Assembly: GCF_000502835.1 (NCBI RefSeq)
Contig: NZ_AYVL01000007.1
Coordinates: forward strand, 13,711 to 56,582
DNA from: Mesorhizobium sp. LSJC280B00
GTDB lineage: Bacteria; Pseudomonadota; Alphaproteobacteria; Rhizobiales; Rhizobiaceae
Reading direction: 5' to 3'
DNA length: 42,872 nucleotides
Part shown: positions 8,406-17,210 of the stretch, in pieces
How the letters are laid out: each line of letters begins with the position of its first letter
How positions within the stretch are numbered: position 1 is the stretch's first letter
The notes under the pieces: generated by a model
Told to the model about the DNA's origin: nothing
Seen by the model: the letters and a program-made list of their open reading frames with translations, nothing else
Database searches by the model: none
Made by a program: the position numbers and the translations under genes

Positions 8406-9623
8406 ATGATGGATTTCGCGATATTCTGGGATTGGCTGAGTTTCGCCGTGCGCTGGCTGCACGTCGTCACCGGTATCGCCTGGATTGGATCGTCCTTTTA
8501 TTTCGTCGCGCTCGATCTCGGGCTGCGCCAGCGTCCGGGCATGCCTGCCGGAGTCTTCGGCGAGGAATGGCAGGTGCATGGCGGCGGCTTCTACCATGTG
8601 CAGAAATATCTGGTGGCGCCGGCTGAGATGCCCGAGCATCTGACCTGGTTCAAGTGGGAATCCTACGCCACCTGGCTGTCGGGTTTCGCCATGCTGTGCG
8701 TCGTCTACTATGCCGGGGCGGACCTGTTCCTGATCGATCCGAATGTGCTTGCCATGTCGGTGCCTACAGGCATCTTGCTGTCGCTGGCGACGATCGGCGT
8801 CGGCTGGGTGGTCTACGATCTCTTGTGCCGTTCGCCGCTTGGCAACAGCGACACCGGCCTGATGCTGGTGCTCTACGGCGTGCTGGTGTTCATCGCCTGG
8901 GGCCTGACCCACCTGTTCACCGGCCGCGCCGCTTTCCTGCATCTCGGCGCCATCACTGCGACGATCATGTCGGCCAACGTTTTCATGGTCATCATCCCCA
9001 ACCAGAAGATCGTCGTCGCCGACCTGATCGCCGGCCGTAAGCCCGATCCGAAATATGGCAAGATCGCCAAACAGCGCTCGCTGCACAACAACTACCTGAC
9101 GCTGCCGGTTTTGTTCCTGATGCTGTCGAACCATTATCCGCTGGCGTTCGGCACAGAGTTCAACTGGGTCATCGCCTCGCTGGTGTTCATCATCGGCGTG
9201 CTGATCCGGCACTATTTCAACACCAGGCATGCGCGCAAAGGCAATCCGACCTGGACCTGGCTGGCCGCCGCCGTCCTGTTCGTCGTCATCATCTGGCTGT
9301 CGACGGCACCGAAGCTGCTGACCGGCGAAGTCAAAACGTCCTCGGCGGCACAGGTCTACGTCGCCTCGGCACATTTTCCCGCCGTGCGTGATACGGTGCT
9401 TGGCCGGTGTTCGATGTGCCATGCGGCGGAGCCGTCCTACGAGGGCATTTACCACGCACCTAAGGGCGTGATGCTCGATACCGATGCCGGCATCGCCGAG
9501 CACGCCGGCGAGATCTACCTGCAGGCCGGACGCAGCCACGCCATGCCGCCCGCCAACGTCACCCAGATCACCGACAAGGAACGGGCACTGCTGGTAGCCT
9601 GGTTCGAAGGCGCGGGGAAATAG
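8406..9623 (+). CDS. puuD: Membrane urate hydroxylase with C-terminal cytochrome c domain (PuuD)
   Basis: PuuD oxidises urate to 5-hydroxyisourate at the inner membrane and sends electrons into the respiratory chain rather than to oxygen directly. The N-terminal part (about residues 1-300) has some eight hydrophobic segments and family hallmarks such as RWLHVVTGIAWIGSSFYF, GGGFYHVQKY and LTWFKWESYATWLSGF. The C-terminal 85 residues are a c-type cytochrome with CSMCH at 335-339 and the distal methionine in SHAMPPANVTQ. The full length of 405 residues is normal. Start choice: two consecutive ATGs at 8406 and 8409, with AGGGA about 12 bases upstream. It is followed directly by guaD, 1 base away. 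This PuuD is unrelated to the gamma-glutamyl-GABA hydrolase also called PuuD. Confidence 0.95.
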   Translation: MMDFAIFWDWLSFAVRWLHVVTGIAWIGSSFYFVALDLGLRQRPGMPAGVFGEEWQVHGGGFYHVQKYLVAPAEMPEHLTWFKWESYATWLSGFAMLCVVYYAGADLFLIDPNVLAMSVPTGILLSLATIGVGWVVYDLLCRSPLGNSDTGLMLVLYGVLVFIAWGLTHLFTGRAAFLHLGAITATIMSANVFMVIIPNQKIVVADLIAGRKPDPKYGKIAKQRSLHNNYLTLPVLFLMLSNHYPLAFGTEFNWVIASLVFIIGVLIRHYFNTRHARKGNPTWTWLAAAVLFVVIIWLSTAPKLLTGEVKTSSAAQVYVASAHFPAVRDTVLGRCSMCHAAEPSYEGIYHAPKGVMLDTDAGIAEHAGEIYLQAGRSHAMPPANVTQITDKERALLVAWFEGAGK

Positions 9624-9624
9624 C

Positions 9625-10938
9625 ATGACCAGCACGCTGCTGCGCGGCCGCACGCTGTCGTTTTTGCGCTGGCCAGAAACCATCGACGACCATTCCGCCT
9701 GGCGCTACGAGCAAGATGGCGGCCTGCTGATGCGCGACGGCAGGATCGTTGCCGCTGGTGCCTATGCCGAGGTCGAGAAAAAGGCTGGCGCGGGAACAAA
9801 AAAGATCGACCACAGGCCATATCTGCTGCTGCCCGGGTTCATCGATGCGCATGCACATTTTCCGCAGATGCAGGTCATCGCTTCCTTCGGCGCCGAGCTG
9901 CTCGATTGGCTGAACACCTACACTTTTCCGGAAGAGACAAAATTCCAGAACGCCCAGCATGGCCGCCGTATCGCCAGGCTGTTCCTGGATGAAGTATTGC
10001 GGCATGGCACCACGACAGTCGCGGCCTATTGCTCGGTACACAAGGAATCTGCCGAAGCGTTCTTTGCCGAGTCGCACGACCGCAACATGCTCAACATCGC
10101 CGGCAAGGTGATGATGGACCGCAACGCGCCGGACGGCGTGCTCGACACGCCGCAATCGGGCTATGACGACAGCAAGGCGTTGATCGATGAGTGGCACGGC
10201 AAGGGGCGCCAGCACTATGCCATCACGCCGCGCTTCGCCATCACCTCGTCGCCCGAGCAATTGGAGATGGCGGGCGCGCTCTGCCGCGAATATCCTGATC
10301 TGCACATGCAGACGCATCTGTCGGAAAACCACGCCGAGATCGCCTTCACGCAGCAATTGTACCCGCAGACGCGGGACTACACCGACATCTACGAACACTA
10401 TGGGCTGCTCGGGCGCAGAAGCCTGTTCGGCCATTGCATCCACCTGTCGGAACGCGAGGCGGATGCGCTTTCGGATAGCGGCTCGGTGGCGGTGTTCTGC
10501 CCGACCTCCAACCTGTTTCTCGGCTCGGGCCTGTTCGATTATCAGCGCTATAGCCGCCGCCAGAAGCCGCTTCGCATCGCCGCCGCCACCGATGTCGGCG
10601 GTGGCACCAACTATTCGATGCTGCGCACCATGGACGAGGGCTACAAGGTGATCGCGCTGAGCGGCGAGAAGCTCAATCCGTTCCAGTCCTTCTGGCAGCT
10701 GACCCGCGGCAATGCCGAGGCGCTGTCGCTTGCGGAAAAGATCGGCACCCTGGAGGAAGGCAGCGACGCCGATATCATCGTGCTCGACGCCCGCGCCACG
10801 CCGGCGATGCGGCTGCGGGTGGAGACGGCGGACACGCTCGCCGAGGAATTGTTTCTGCTGCAGACGCTCGGCGACGACCGCGCCGTGCGCGAGGTCTATG
10901 TCGCCGGCCGGGCGGCCAAGGCGGATATAGGGGTGTAG
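9625..10938 (+). CDS. guaD: Guanine deaminase
   Basis: Converts guanine to xanthine, feeding the xanthine dehydrogenase encoded at the left end of the window. The 437-residue amidohydrolase shows the zinc-binding HxH in PGFIDAHAHFPQMQ (H76 and H78), the MQTHLSEN segment, the histidine in FGHCIHLSE and the conserved ATDVGGGTNYSML with its metal-binding aspartate. The C-terminal small beta domain (EEGSDADIIVLDARATP) is typical of the superfamily. It starts 1 base after puuD, so the two genes form an operon; together with xdhABC they cover guanine to 5-hydroxyisourate. Confidence 0.96.
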   Translation: MTSTLLRGRTLSFLRWPETIDDHSAWRYEQDGGLLMRDGRIVAAGAYAEVEKKAGAGTKKIDHRPYLLLPGFIDAHAHFPQMQVIASFGAELLDWLNTYTFPEETKFQNAQHGRRIARLFLDEVLRHGTTTVAAYCSVHKESAEAFFAESHDRNMLNIAGKVMMDRNAPDGVLDTPQSGYDDSKALIDEWHGKGRQHYAITPRFAITSSPEQLEMAGALCREYPDLHMQTHLSENHAEIAFTQQLYPQTRDYTDIYEHYGLLGRRSLFGHCIHLSEREADALSDSGSVAVFCPTSNLFLGSGLFDYQRYSRRQKPLRIAAATDVGGGTNYSMLRTMDEGYKVIALSGEKLNPFQSFWQLTRGNAEALSLAEKIGTLEEGSDADIIVLDARATPAMRLRVETADTLAEELFLLQTLGDDRAVREVYVAGRAAKADIGV

Positions 10939-11012
10939 CCGTCGTATGCGGCCGGCTTGACCGGGCGGCAGCCATCCGCCAAAGCAACAGGCGAGATCGA
11001 CAGGGGAACGAC

Positions 11013-11519
11013 ATGGCCGTTGCGGACGATATCGCTCTGATCAAGAAACAGGAAGCCACGCTTGTCTTTTCGGCCTTCGATGAAGCCGTCGCTTTCGAGA
11101 TCGGCTCGGCGATCCGCGACCGGGCTCTCAAGAAAAACCTGCCGATCATCGTCGATATCAGAACTTTCGACCGGCCGCTGTTCTATGCGGCAATGCCCGG
11201 CTCGAACGCCTCCAATCCGGACTGGGCGCGGCGCAAGATCAACGTCGTGCGGCGGTTCTTGAAAAGCACCTACCGCATTGTGCTGGAGCAGCAGCGCCCC
11301 GACCGCAGCTTCAAGCCCGGCGAGGGGCTGGACATTGCCGACTATGTGCTGGCCGGTGGCGGCTTTCCCATCACTGTCAAGGGCGCTGGCGTCATCGGCG
11401 TGATCGCCGTCTCCGGTCTACCGGAGCGCGAGGACCACGGAGTGGTCGTCGATACGCTGTGTAGCTACTTGGGCGTCGATAGCGAGGAGTTGGTCCTGCC
11501 GCCGGAAGCAACATCGTGA
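11013..11519 (+). CDS. UPF0303 / HbpS-type heme-degrading-domain protein
   Basis: A 168-residue cytoplasmic protein with the small alpha/beta fold of the DUF336/HbpS/GlcG group (UPF0303 branch). Recognisable segments are AVAFEIGSAIRDRAL, PIIVDIRTFDRPLFYAAMPG, the SNPDWARRKINVVRRF stretch, and the C-terminal GGGFPITVKGAGVIGVIAVSGLPEREDHG, where the Gly-rich GGFP...VIG...SGL pattern defines the family. Some relatives bind heme or cobalamin, but the function of the UPF0303 branch is not established. It follows guaD by 74 bases on the same strand and may be cotranscribed with the purine genes. A GGGGAAC ribosome binding site precedes the ATG. Confidence 0.85.
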   Translation: MAVADDIALIKKQEATLVFSAFDEAVAFEIGSAIRDRALKKNLPIIVDIRTFDRPLFYAAMPGSNASNPDWARRKINVVRRFLKSTYRIVLEQQRPDRSFKPGEGLDIADYVLAGGGFPITVKGAGVIGVIAVSGLPEREDHGVVVDTLCSYLGVDSEELVLPPEATS

Positions 11520-11524
11520 CGTTG

Positions 11525-11653
11525 GCGCTGCCCCTCATCCGCCTGCCGGCACCTTCTCCCCGCGTAGTGACGGGGAGAAGGGAAACGCTCCAACGCTGGC
11601 GATCCCCTCTCCCCGTCTCTATACGGGGAGAGGGTAAGGGTGAGGGGCAGCGC
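11525..11653. repeat. RIME-like composite palindromic element
   Basis: Terminal 13-bp perfect inverted repeats (11525-11537 and 11641-11653, GCGCTGCCCCTCA) enclose two internal perfect hairpins: an 11-bp stem at 11552-11562/11571-11581 (CCTTCTCCCCG) and a 12-bp stem at 11605-11616/11623-11634 (CCCTCTCCCCGT). It fills most of the space between the UPF0303 gene and the glycerate kinase gene. The modular hairpins within an outer dyad match the other two elements in this window. It may act as a transcript terminator or stabiliser. Confidence 0.85.
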
Positions 11654-11694
11654 AAACGCCGCAGAAGCTCGCACAGCGTCCGTGGTAGCTCAGT

Positions 11695-12960
11695 ATGACC
11701 GCGCTCGATCCCAAGTCCTTTCTCATTTCGATCTTCAACGCCGCCGTTGCCGCCGCCGATCCCCAGAGGTCGATCAAGGATCATTTGCCGGCAAGGCCGA
11801 AGGGGCGGACCATCGTCATCGGTGCAGGAAAAGGCTCGGCGCAGATGGCGGCGGCTTTCGAGAAAGTGTGGGACCGGCCGATCGAAGGTTTGGTCGTCAC
11901 CCGCTACGGCTATGGCGCGGCCTGCCGGCGCATCGAGATCATCGAGGCGGCGCATCCGGTGCCGGATGCTGCGGGGCTCGAAGCTTCCCGGCGGCTGCTC
12001 GAAAAAGTCCAGGGACTGACTGCGGACGACCTCGTCGTGGCGCTCATTTCGGGCGGCGGCTCGGCGCTGCTGCCGTCACCTGCCGAAGGTCTGACGCTAG
12101 CCGACGAGATCGCCGTCAACGAGGCGCTGCTCGCCTCCGGCGCGCCGATCGCCGCGATGAACACCATCCGCAAACATCTGTCCTCGATCAAGGGCGGCAG
12201 GCTGGCGGCCGCCGCCTATCCTGCCAAGGTGGTCTCGCTGGTTGTTTCTGATATTCCGGGCGACGATCCGGCTCTGGTCGCTTCTGGTCCGACCGTGCCG
12301 GATATAGGCAGCCGCGAAGATGCATTAGCGTCGATCGCCGCCTATGACATGAAACTACCGGCTTCAGTGATGGCGCACATCAATTCGCCGGCCGCCGATG
12401 CGCCACGTCCGGACGACCCGCGTTTTATCCGCAACGAGGTACATCTGATCGCCTCGGCCGGCGTATCGCTGGAAGCGGCTGCGGCCGAAGCCAGGTACCA
12501 AGGTATCGAAGCGGTCATTCTCTCCGATTCCATCGAGGGCGAGGCGCGTGAGGTCGGCAGCGTCCACGCCGCAATCGCGCGCGAAGTGGCGACGCGCAAC
12601 CGGCCATTCGCAAAACCGGTGCTGATCCTGTCGGGCGGCGAGACGACCGTGACCTTGCGCGCGAAAGGCAAAGGCGGCCGCAACTCGGAATTCCTGCTCG
12701 CCTTCGCCATTGGGATCAGCGGCATGGCGGGCGTCCACGCACTGGCCGCCGACACCGACGGCATTGACGGTTCGGAAGACAATGCCGGCGCCTTCGCCGA
12801 CGGCTCGACAGTGTCGCGGATGCATAAGGCGGGCGTCGATGCCAAGGCCATGCTTGCCGGCAACAACGCCTGGACGGCATTCAATGCCGTAGATGACCTT
12901 TTCGTACCCGGTCCGACCGGCACAAACGTCAACGATCTCCGGGCGATATTGATCAAATAG
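11695..12960 (+). CDS. Glycerate 2-kinase, MOFRL family (GckA/TtuD type)
   Basis: A 421-residue kinase phosphorylating D-glycerate, part of serine-cycle or glyoxylate/tartronate metabolism; the family is often labelled hydroxypyruvate reductase TtuD from an old annotation. Domains: N-terminal DUF4147 (TIVIGAGKGSAQMAAAFE; LISGGGSALLPSPAEGLTLADE; NTIRKHLSSIKGGRLA) and C-terminal MOFRL (ILSGGETTVTLR, GGRNSEFLLAFA, ADTDGIDGSEDNAGAF, TGTNVNDLRAILI). It ends one base from the convergent UdgX gene. Glyoxylate from ureide breakdown can be converted to glycerate, so a link with the purine cluster is plausible but inferred. The mosaic repeat just upstream suggests it may have its own transcription. Confidence 0.92.
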   Translation: MTALDPKSFLISIFNAAVAAADPQRSIKDHLPARPKGRTIVIGAGKGSAQMAAAFEKVWDRPIEGLVVTRYGYGAACRRIEIIEAAHPVPDAAGLEASRRLLEKVQGLTADDLVVALISGGGSALLPSPAEGLTLADEIAVNEALLASGAPIAAMNTIRKHLSSIKGGRLAAAAYPAKVVSLVVSDIPGDDPALVASGPTVPDIGSREDALASIAAYDMKLPASVMAHINSPAADAPRPDDPRFIRNEVHLIASAGVSLEAAAAEARYQGIEAVILSDSIEGEAREVGSVHAAIAREVATRNRPFAKPVLILSGGETTVTLRAKGKGGRNSEFLLAFAIGISGMAGVHALAADTDGIDGSEDNAGAFADGSTVSRMHKAGVDAKAMLAGNNAWTAFNAVDDLFVPGPTGTNVNDLRAILIK

Positions 12961-12961
12961 C

Positions 12962-13651
12962 TCAGGCGGCCATCAGCTTTTTCACCGCTCTCATATCCTG
13001 CAGGAACCGGTCGCGTTCTGCCTGCTTGTCCGCCGGCTCGCGAATGCGCAGGATGAAGGACGGGTGGATGGTGACGAAGACACGCAAGCCATCGTCGCGC
13101 TCCACGACGGCCCCGCGCATCTTCATGATCGGCACCACCTTGCCAAGCAGCGCCTGCGCCGCCGTTGCGCCGAGCGCCACCGCCAGATTGGGCTTGATCA
13201 GATCGATTTCCTTGTCGAGCCACCAGCGGCAAGCCTGCACCTCGCCGGCGTTCGGCTTGGAGTGGATGCGCCGCTTGCCGCGCGGCTCGAACTTGAAATG
13301 CTTGACCGCGTTGGTGACGTAGACTTTCAGCCGATCGACGCCGGCATCGTCCAGGATCGCGTCGAACACCTTGCCCGCCGGACCAACGAAGGGCTTGCCC
13401 GCCAGGTCCTCCTGGTCGCCCGGCTGTTCGCCGACGAAGATCACCTTAGCTTTATCAGGGCCCTCACCGAACACGGTCTGCGTGGCGTCGTGCCATAGCG
13501 GACAGCGGCGGCAGATCTTGGCCGTTTCGCGCAGTTCAGGAATCGTCCTGGCGTCGATTTCTGTCGTTTCCGGAGACTTGCTTGCAGGCAAGCGTCTTGC
13601 CTGCACTTTGGCATGGTGCGGCGTCGGGGTTGTCTGCATCCTGGCGATCAT
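12962..13651 (-). CDS. udgX: UdgX-type uracil-DNA glycosylase / uracil-DNA crosslinking protein
   Basis: A family-4-like FeS uracil-DNA glycosylase of the UdgX branch. With the start chosen at the ATG at 13651 (229 residues) it shows the N-terminal C47-x2-C50 pair (CRRC), motif A GEQPGDQEDLAGKPFVGPAGK, and, decisive for the branch, the loop GKRRIH at 125-130. In Mycobacterium smegmatis UdgX the histidine of this KRRIH loop forms a covalent bond to the DNA after uracil removal. The position filled by cysteine in ordinary family-4 enzymes (VKC) is histidine here (VKH, H118). The catalytic C-terminal motif is VTIHPSFILR. The gene is free-standing. A TTG at 13699 would add 16 residues; the ATG at 13639 would remove 4. 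Confidence 0.9.
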   Translation of the reverse strand: MIARMQTTPTPHHAKVQARRLPASKSPETTEIDARTIPELRETAKICRRCPLWHDATQTVFGEGPDKAKVIFVGEQPGDQEDLAGKPFVGPAGKVFDAILDDAGVDRLKVYVTNAVKHFKFEPRGKRRIHSKPNAGEVQACRWWLDKEIDLIKPNLAVALGATAAQALLGKVVPIMKMRGAVVERDDGLRVFVTIHPSFILRIREPADKQAERDRFLQDMRAVKKLMAA

Positions 13652-13770
13652 AACTAAGGCGGCCTTGCTCGCTCCTGCAATCAGACACGCAATGAGCAAA
13701 GCCCGCCGAAGGTTCCGTTGAAATTATTCCGCATGGGCCTTCACCGGCGGATGGCCGACGATGTGATGCC

Positions 13771-15210
13771 CTACACCTCGTGCAGATAGAGGTGATAATC
13801 CAGTTCGCTGACCGTGCGCGCCACGCGCAGATATTCCGACTGCTTGATCGCCACGAACGTCCGGTGCAGGTCTTCGCCCAATGCGCCCTTGAGGAAGGTC
13901 GACGCCCTTGCCGCCTCGATCGCGGCACGCCAGTCCACCGGCATCGTCGTGCGCGTGACGGCCGATTCGTAGCCATTGCCGGTGGTTTCGGGACCGGGAT
14001 CGAGGCCTTCGTCGAGGCCCTTGACGACACCGGCCAGCACCGTTGCTGCCACTAGGTAAGGATTCGCGTCGACGCCCGATGGCCGGTGCTCGATGCGGCG
14101 GTTCTTGGCATCGCCGGCCGGCACACGCAGTGCCACCGAACGGTTGTTGACGCCCCAGGTCGGCGCCACCGGCGCATAGGATTGCGAGACGAAGCGCCGC
14201 CATGAATTGGCATGCGGCGCGAAGACCAGCATCGATTCCGCCATCGTCTGGATCAGTCCGCCGAGGCCGCGCAGCAGCGGCAGCGACCAGCTTTCGCCGC
14301 CGGTTTCGGCAAAGACATTCTTGCCGGCATCATCCAGCAGCGAGACATGAAAATGCATGCCCGAGCCGGCATATTTCTCGATCGGCTTGGCCATGAAGCA
14401 AGCGGTGACACCATGACGGCGCGCCTGCGCCCGCACCAGTCGCTTGAGCATCACGAGATCGTCGGCCGCCCGCATCACATCCTTGCGGTAGTTGAGCGTC
14501 AGCTCGTACTGGCCGGGCGCATATTCCGAGATGACCGTCTCGGCCGGGATGCCTTGCACCTTGGCTGCGGCGTAGATGTCGGAAAACAGCGGCTCCATGC
14601 CGTGTAGATGGTCGACGGAATAGACCTCCGTCTTGGCCGAGCGGCGTCCGTCAAGCACCGCGTGCGCCGGCTGCACCTTGCCTTCGGCATCGCGCTCGTT
14701 GGCGAGCAGGAAGAATTCGAGCTCGAAGGCGCCGGCCGGATGCAGGCCCTTGGCCGCGAGGATGTCTACCTGGCGGGCGAGTGCCAGCCGCGGGTCGGAC
14801 GACATCGGCTGGCCATCGAGATGGTACATCGCCATCAGCACCTGGCCGCGCGGCGGCTGGGTGGCGAACAGCGGCACCAGTGTGCCGGGGATCGGCCACG
14901 CCCGCAGGTCGCCGTCGCCCGTCGTCCAGATCAGCCCGGTCTCGTGAACATCCTCGCCGGTGATGTCGAGGCCGAGGATCGAGATCGGCATGTGCCGGCC
15001 CCCCTCGTAGATGCTCATCAACTCATGCCGGCGCACGATCTTGCCGCGCCCGACGCCATTGGCGTCGGTCAGCACGATGTCGAACGCTTCGATCTCGGGA
15101 TGAGCGTCGAGAAAGGCCTGCGCCTCGGCGGGCGTCGAGCCCGAAGGGGATGCCGTGACCAGGTTCAAACTTTGCTTGGGCGCTTGTTTCATGCCGCAAG
15201 CTTGTCTCAC
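13771..15210 (-). CDS. Glutamine synthetase family protein (gamma-glutamylpolyamine synthetase-like)
   Basis: A 479-residue type I-fold glutamine synthetase homologue. It ligates glutamate to an amine in an ATP-dependent manner; PuuA and related members act on putrescine or other amines instead of ammonia. Seen: the N-terminal beta-grasp (IEAFDIVLTDANGVGRGK), the metal-site segment AFELEFFLL, SEYAPGQYELTLNY, GSGMHFHVSL and RRFVSQSYAPVAPTWGVNNRSVALRVP, then NPYLVAATVLAGVVKGL. The catalytic core is complete. The GTG start overlaps the upstream aminotransferase stop by 4 bases (GTGA); an ATG 6 codons later (15192) is the alternative. Coupling to an aminotransferase suggests amine catabolism or amino-group handling; the actual amine is unknown. 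Confidence 0.9.
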   Translation of the reverse strand: MRQACGMKQAPKQSLNLVTASPSGSTPAEAQAFLDAHPEIEAFDIVLTDANGVGRGKIVRRHELMSIYEGGRHMPISILGLDITGEDVHETGLIWTTGDGDLRAWPIPGTLVPLFATQPPRGQVLMAMYHLDGQPMSSDPRLALARQVDILAAKGLHPAGAFELEFFLLANERDAEGKVQPAHAVLDGRRSAKTEVYSVDHLHGMEPLFSDIYAAAKVQGIPAETVISEYAPGQYELTLNYRKDVMRAADDLVMLKRLVRAQARRHGVTACFMAKPIEKYAGSGMHFHVSLLDDAGKNVFAETGGESWSLPLLRGLGGLIQTMAESMLVFAPHANSWRRFVSQSYAPVAPTWGVNNRSVALRVPAGDAKNRRIEHRPSGVDANPYLVAATVLAGVVKGLDEGLDPGPETTGNGYESAVTRTTMPVDWRAAIEAARASTFLKGALGEDLHRTFVAIKQSEYLRVARTVSELDYHLYLHEV

Positions 15211-16589
15211 GCCGTAAGCTTTGCCGCAACCGCGCCGAAGGCAGTGATCAGCCGGTTCACCTGGGCGGCGCTGGTCGTAGGAGAGATCAGCATCATGTTG
15301 TGGAAGGGTGCGATCAGCACGCCGCGATTGACCAGCGCGACATGGATTGCCGCCTCGAGCTCCGGCACGTGCGCAGCTTCCGCTTCGCCGCCGTTCCTCA
15401 GCGGGCCCGGCGCGCAGATGAACTCGACACGGGCACCGACGCGAGCAACATGCCAGGGCAGACGATAGCGATCGATGACGGCGGTCAGCCCGGCGTCGAG
15501 CCGCTGCGCCAGATGGTCCATATGGCTGTAGTTCTCGTCGGTCATGACGTATTCGAGCGTGGCGCGCATCGCTGCGAATTGCAGCGGATTGGCCGACAGC
15601 GTTGTCCCCATGCCGGAGTAGCCGGGCTCTTTCCGACTGATATAAGCGGCATAGCGGGCCGCAACGTCTTCGCTCATGCCCCAGACGCTCGCCGGTACGC
15701 CGCCGGCAATCGGCTTGCCCAGCACGAACAGGTCCGGCTCCAGCCCGTATTTGCTTGTATAGCCGCCGGGACCGGTCGAAATTGTATGCGTCTCGTCGAT
15801 TAGAAGCAGCGTGCCGGTCGCACGGGTGAGACGCCGCAAGCCATCATGAAAGCCGGCTTCGGGCAGCACCATGCAGGAATTGGTCAGCACCGGCTCGGCG
15901 ATGACGCAGGCGACATCGTTGCCCCGGAGTGCCGCCTCGAGCGCCGGCAAATCGTTGAACTCGACGACATCTGTCGCCCGCGTCAGGTCGCGGAATTCGC
16001 CGGCCAGTCCCGGTCGATTCACCGCTTTCCCGGCGACCAGCCGCACCATCGTCTCGTCGACCGAGCCATGATAGCAGCCGTTGAAGACCAGTATCTTCTC
16101 CCGGCCGGTAACGGCGCGGGCAACCCGCAGCGCGAAGCGGTTGGCATCGGTCGCCGTCGTCGCGATCTGCCACGACAGCAAACCGAAGCGCTGCTGCAGC
16201 AACGGTCCGATGGCCAGCGCGTCTTCGGAAGGTAGCATATAGGTCAGTCCTCGTCCGGCCTGCCGGCGGATGGCGCGGGCGACCGGCGGCGGCGAATGGC
16301 CGAACATCGAGCCGGTGTCACCAAGGCAGAAATCGTCCAGCCGATTGCCGTCGATGTCGGTGATCGCAGCGCCCTTGGCACTGTCGACCAGGATCGGGAA
16401 TGGCGTCGGCCAGTCGTTCATCCAATGCATCGGCACGCCGCCGAAGAAGCCGGGCAGGCCATTGCCGATTTTCGCCATCGATTTTGGCCGCGCCCGGCGG
16501 AAGACTTCTGCCTCGGTCGCGCGCAACTCGACGATCCGGGCCGGGCCGATGCCGCCGATGCAAGTCTTTGAATGGTTCATGACGTTCAT
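15207..16589 (-). CDS. Class III PLP-dependent aminotransferase
   Basis: A 460-residue fold-type I class III aminotransferase, related to glutamate-1-semialdehyde aminomutase and omega-transaminases. Key features: DFCLGDTGSMFGHSPPPVARAI, the PLP phosphate and ring contacts around TTATDANRFALRVARAVTGR and FNGCYHGSVDE, the aspartate in LLLIDETHT (D265) and the Schiff-base lysine in LGKPIAGGVPAS (K292). It replaces the usual ...TGSEAN... with TATDAN. It is the first gene of a two-gene operon with the glutamine-synthetase-like gene. Probably it transaminates an amine or gamma-amino acid; hemL itself is unlikely because of the context and sequence differences. A second in-frame ATG lies 3 codons in. 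Confidence 0.88.
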   Translation of the reverse strand: MNVMNHSKTCIGGIGPARIVELRATEAEVFRRARPKSMAKIGNGLPGFFGGVPMHWMNDWPTPFPILVDSAKGAAITDIDGNRLDDFCLGDTGSMFGHSPPPVARAIRRQAGRGLTYMLPSEDALAIGPLLQQRFGLLSWQIATTATDANRFALRVARAVTGREKILVFNGCYHGSVDETMVRLVAGKAVNRPGLAGEFRDLTRATDVVEFNDLPALEAALRGNDVACVIAEPVLTNSCMVLPEAGFHDGLRRLTRATGTLLLIDETHTISTGPGGYTSKYGLEPDLFVLGKPIAGGVPASVWGMSEDVAARYAAYISRKEPGYSGMGTTLSANPLQFAAMRATLEYVMTDENYSHMDHLAQRLDAGLTAVIDRYRLPWHVARVGARVEFICAPGPLRNGGEAEAAHVPELEAAIHVALVNRGVLIAPFHNMMLISPTTSAAQVNRLITAFGAVAAKLTA

Positions 16590-16746
16590 GCCGGCCCTCT
16601 CAGTCGCACTTTAGACAATCGGCATCCGCCACCGCAATTGGCCGGGCGGCTGCCCTGTGTTGGGTCAGCGGTCATTTGAATGAAAACAGGCGCTTGACCG
16701 CGAGCCGCCTTCGGGCGCCAATGGTACTTCGGCTGGAGGGCATAAG

Positions 16747-17202
16747 ATGGTGCGGGCGATCGTCTGCGCAGCAACGCTGCTGTCGTCGGTTGGTGCGGCT
16801 CTGGCGTCCGGCGGCATCTGGTGTTCCGCCGAGGATGCAGCCGTCAAATTTCAGGTCGGTGCCGGGATCACCAGAGGCATGGGCGGGCCGACCTTCAATT
16901 TTAGCGGCGAGCTCGAGATTCTGGGCAGGCCGGCTGCCGACAGTCTGCGCGAGACATTGTTCGAGGATCAGAACCTCACGCAATATTGGCTCGACAACAA
17001 GGAATTGCGGCTGCTCGTCTACCACGAACGGCAGGTCGAAAACGCCTACGGCTATGTCGAACTGGCGATCCTGACCAAGGCCAGCGACGAAGGCGTCTAT
17101 GACGGTCGCTATTTGCTCTCAATCCATGATGTAACGGCCGATGCCGAAAAGGACGGCAAGCAGGCTGAATTGACCGGCAAAGTATCTTGCGGAGCCGAGT
17201 AA
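16747..17202 (+). CDS. Small secreted protein of unknown function
   Basis: A 151-residue protein with a Sec signal peptide (residues 1-20, cleavage expected after AALA) and a mature domain of about 130 residues rich in beta-type sequence. Two cysteines in the mature protein (GIWCSAED near the start and KVSCGAE at the end) could form a disulfide linking the termini. I do not recognise the family. A GGAGGG ribosome binding site sits 7 bases before the ATG. It is divergent from the aminotransferase operon and converges with the WD40 gene, 8 bases away, so it is a single-gene unit. Confidence 0.75.
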   Translation: MVRAIVCAATLLSSVGAALASGGIWCSAEDAAVKFQVGAGITRGMGGPTFNFSGELEILGRPAADSLRETLFEDQNLTQYWLDNKELRLLVYHERQVENAYGYVELAILTKASDEGVYDGRYLLSIHDVTADAEKDGKQAELTGKVSCGAE

Positions 17203-17210
17203 GTAACAGG

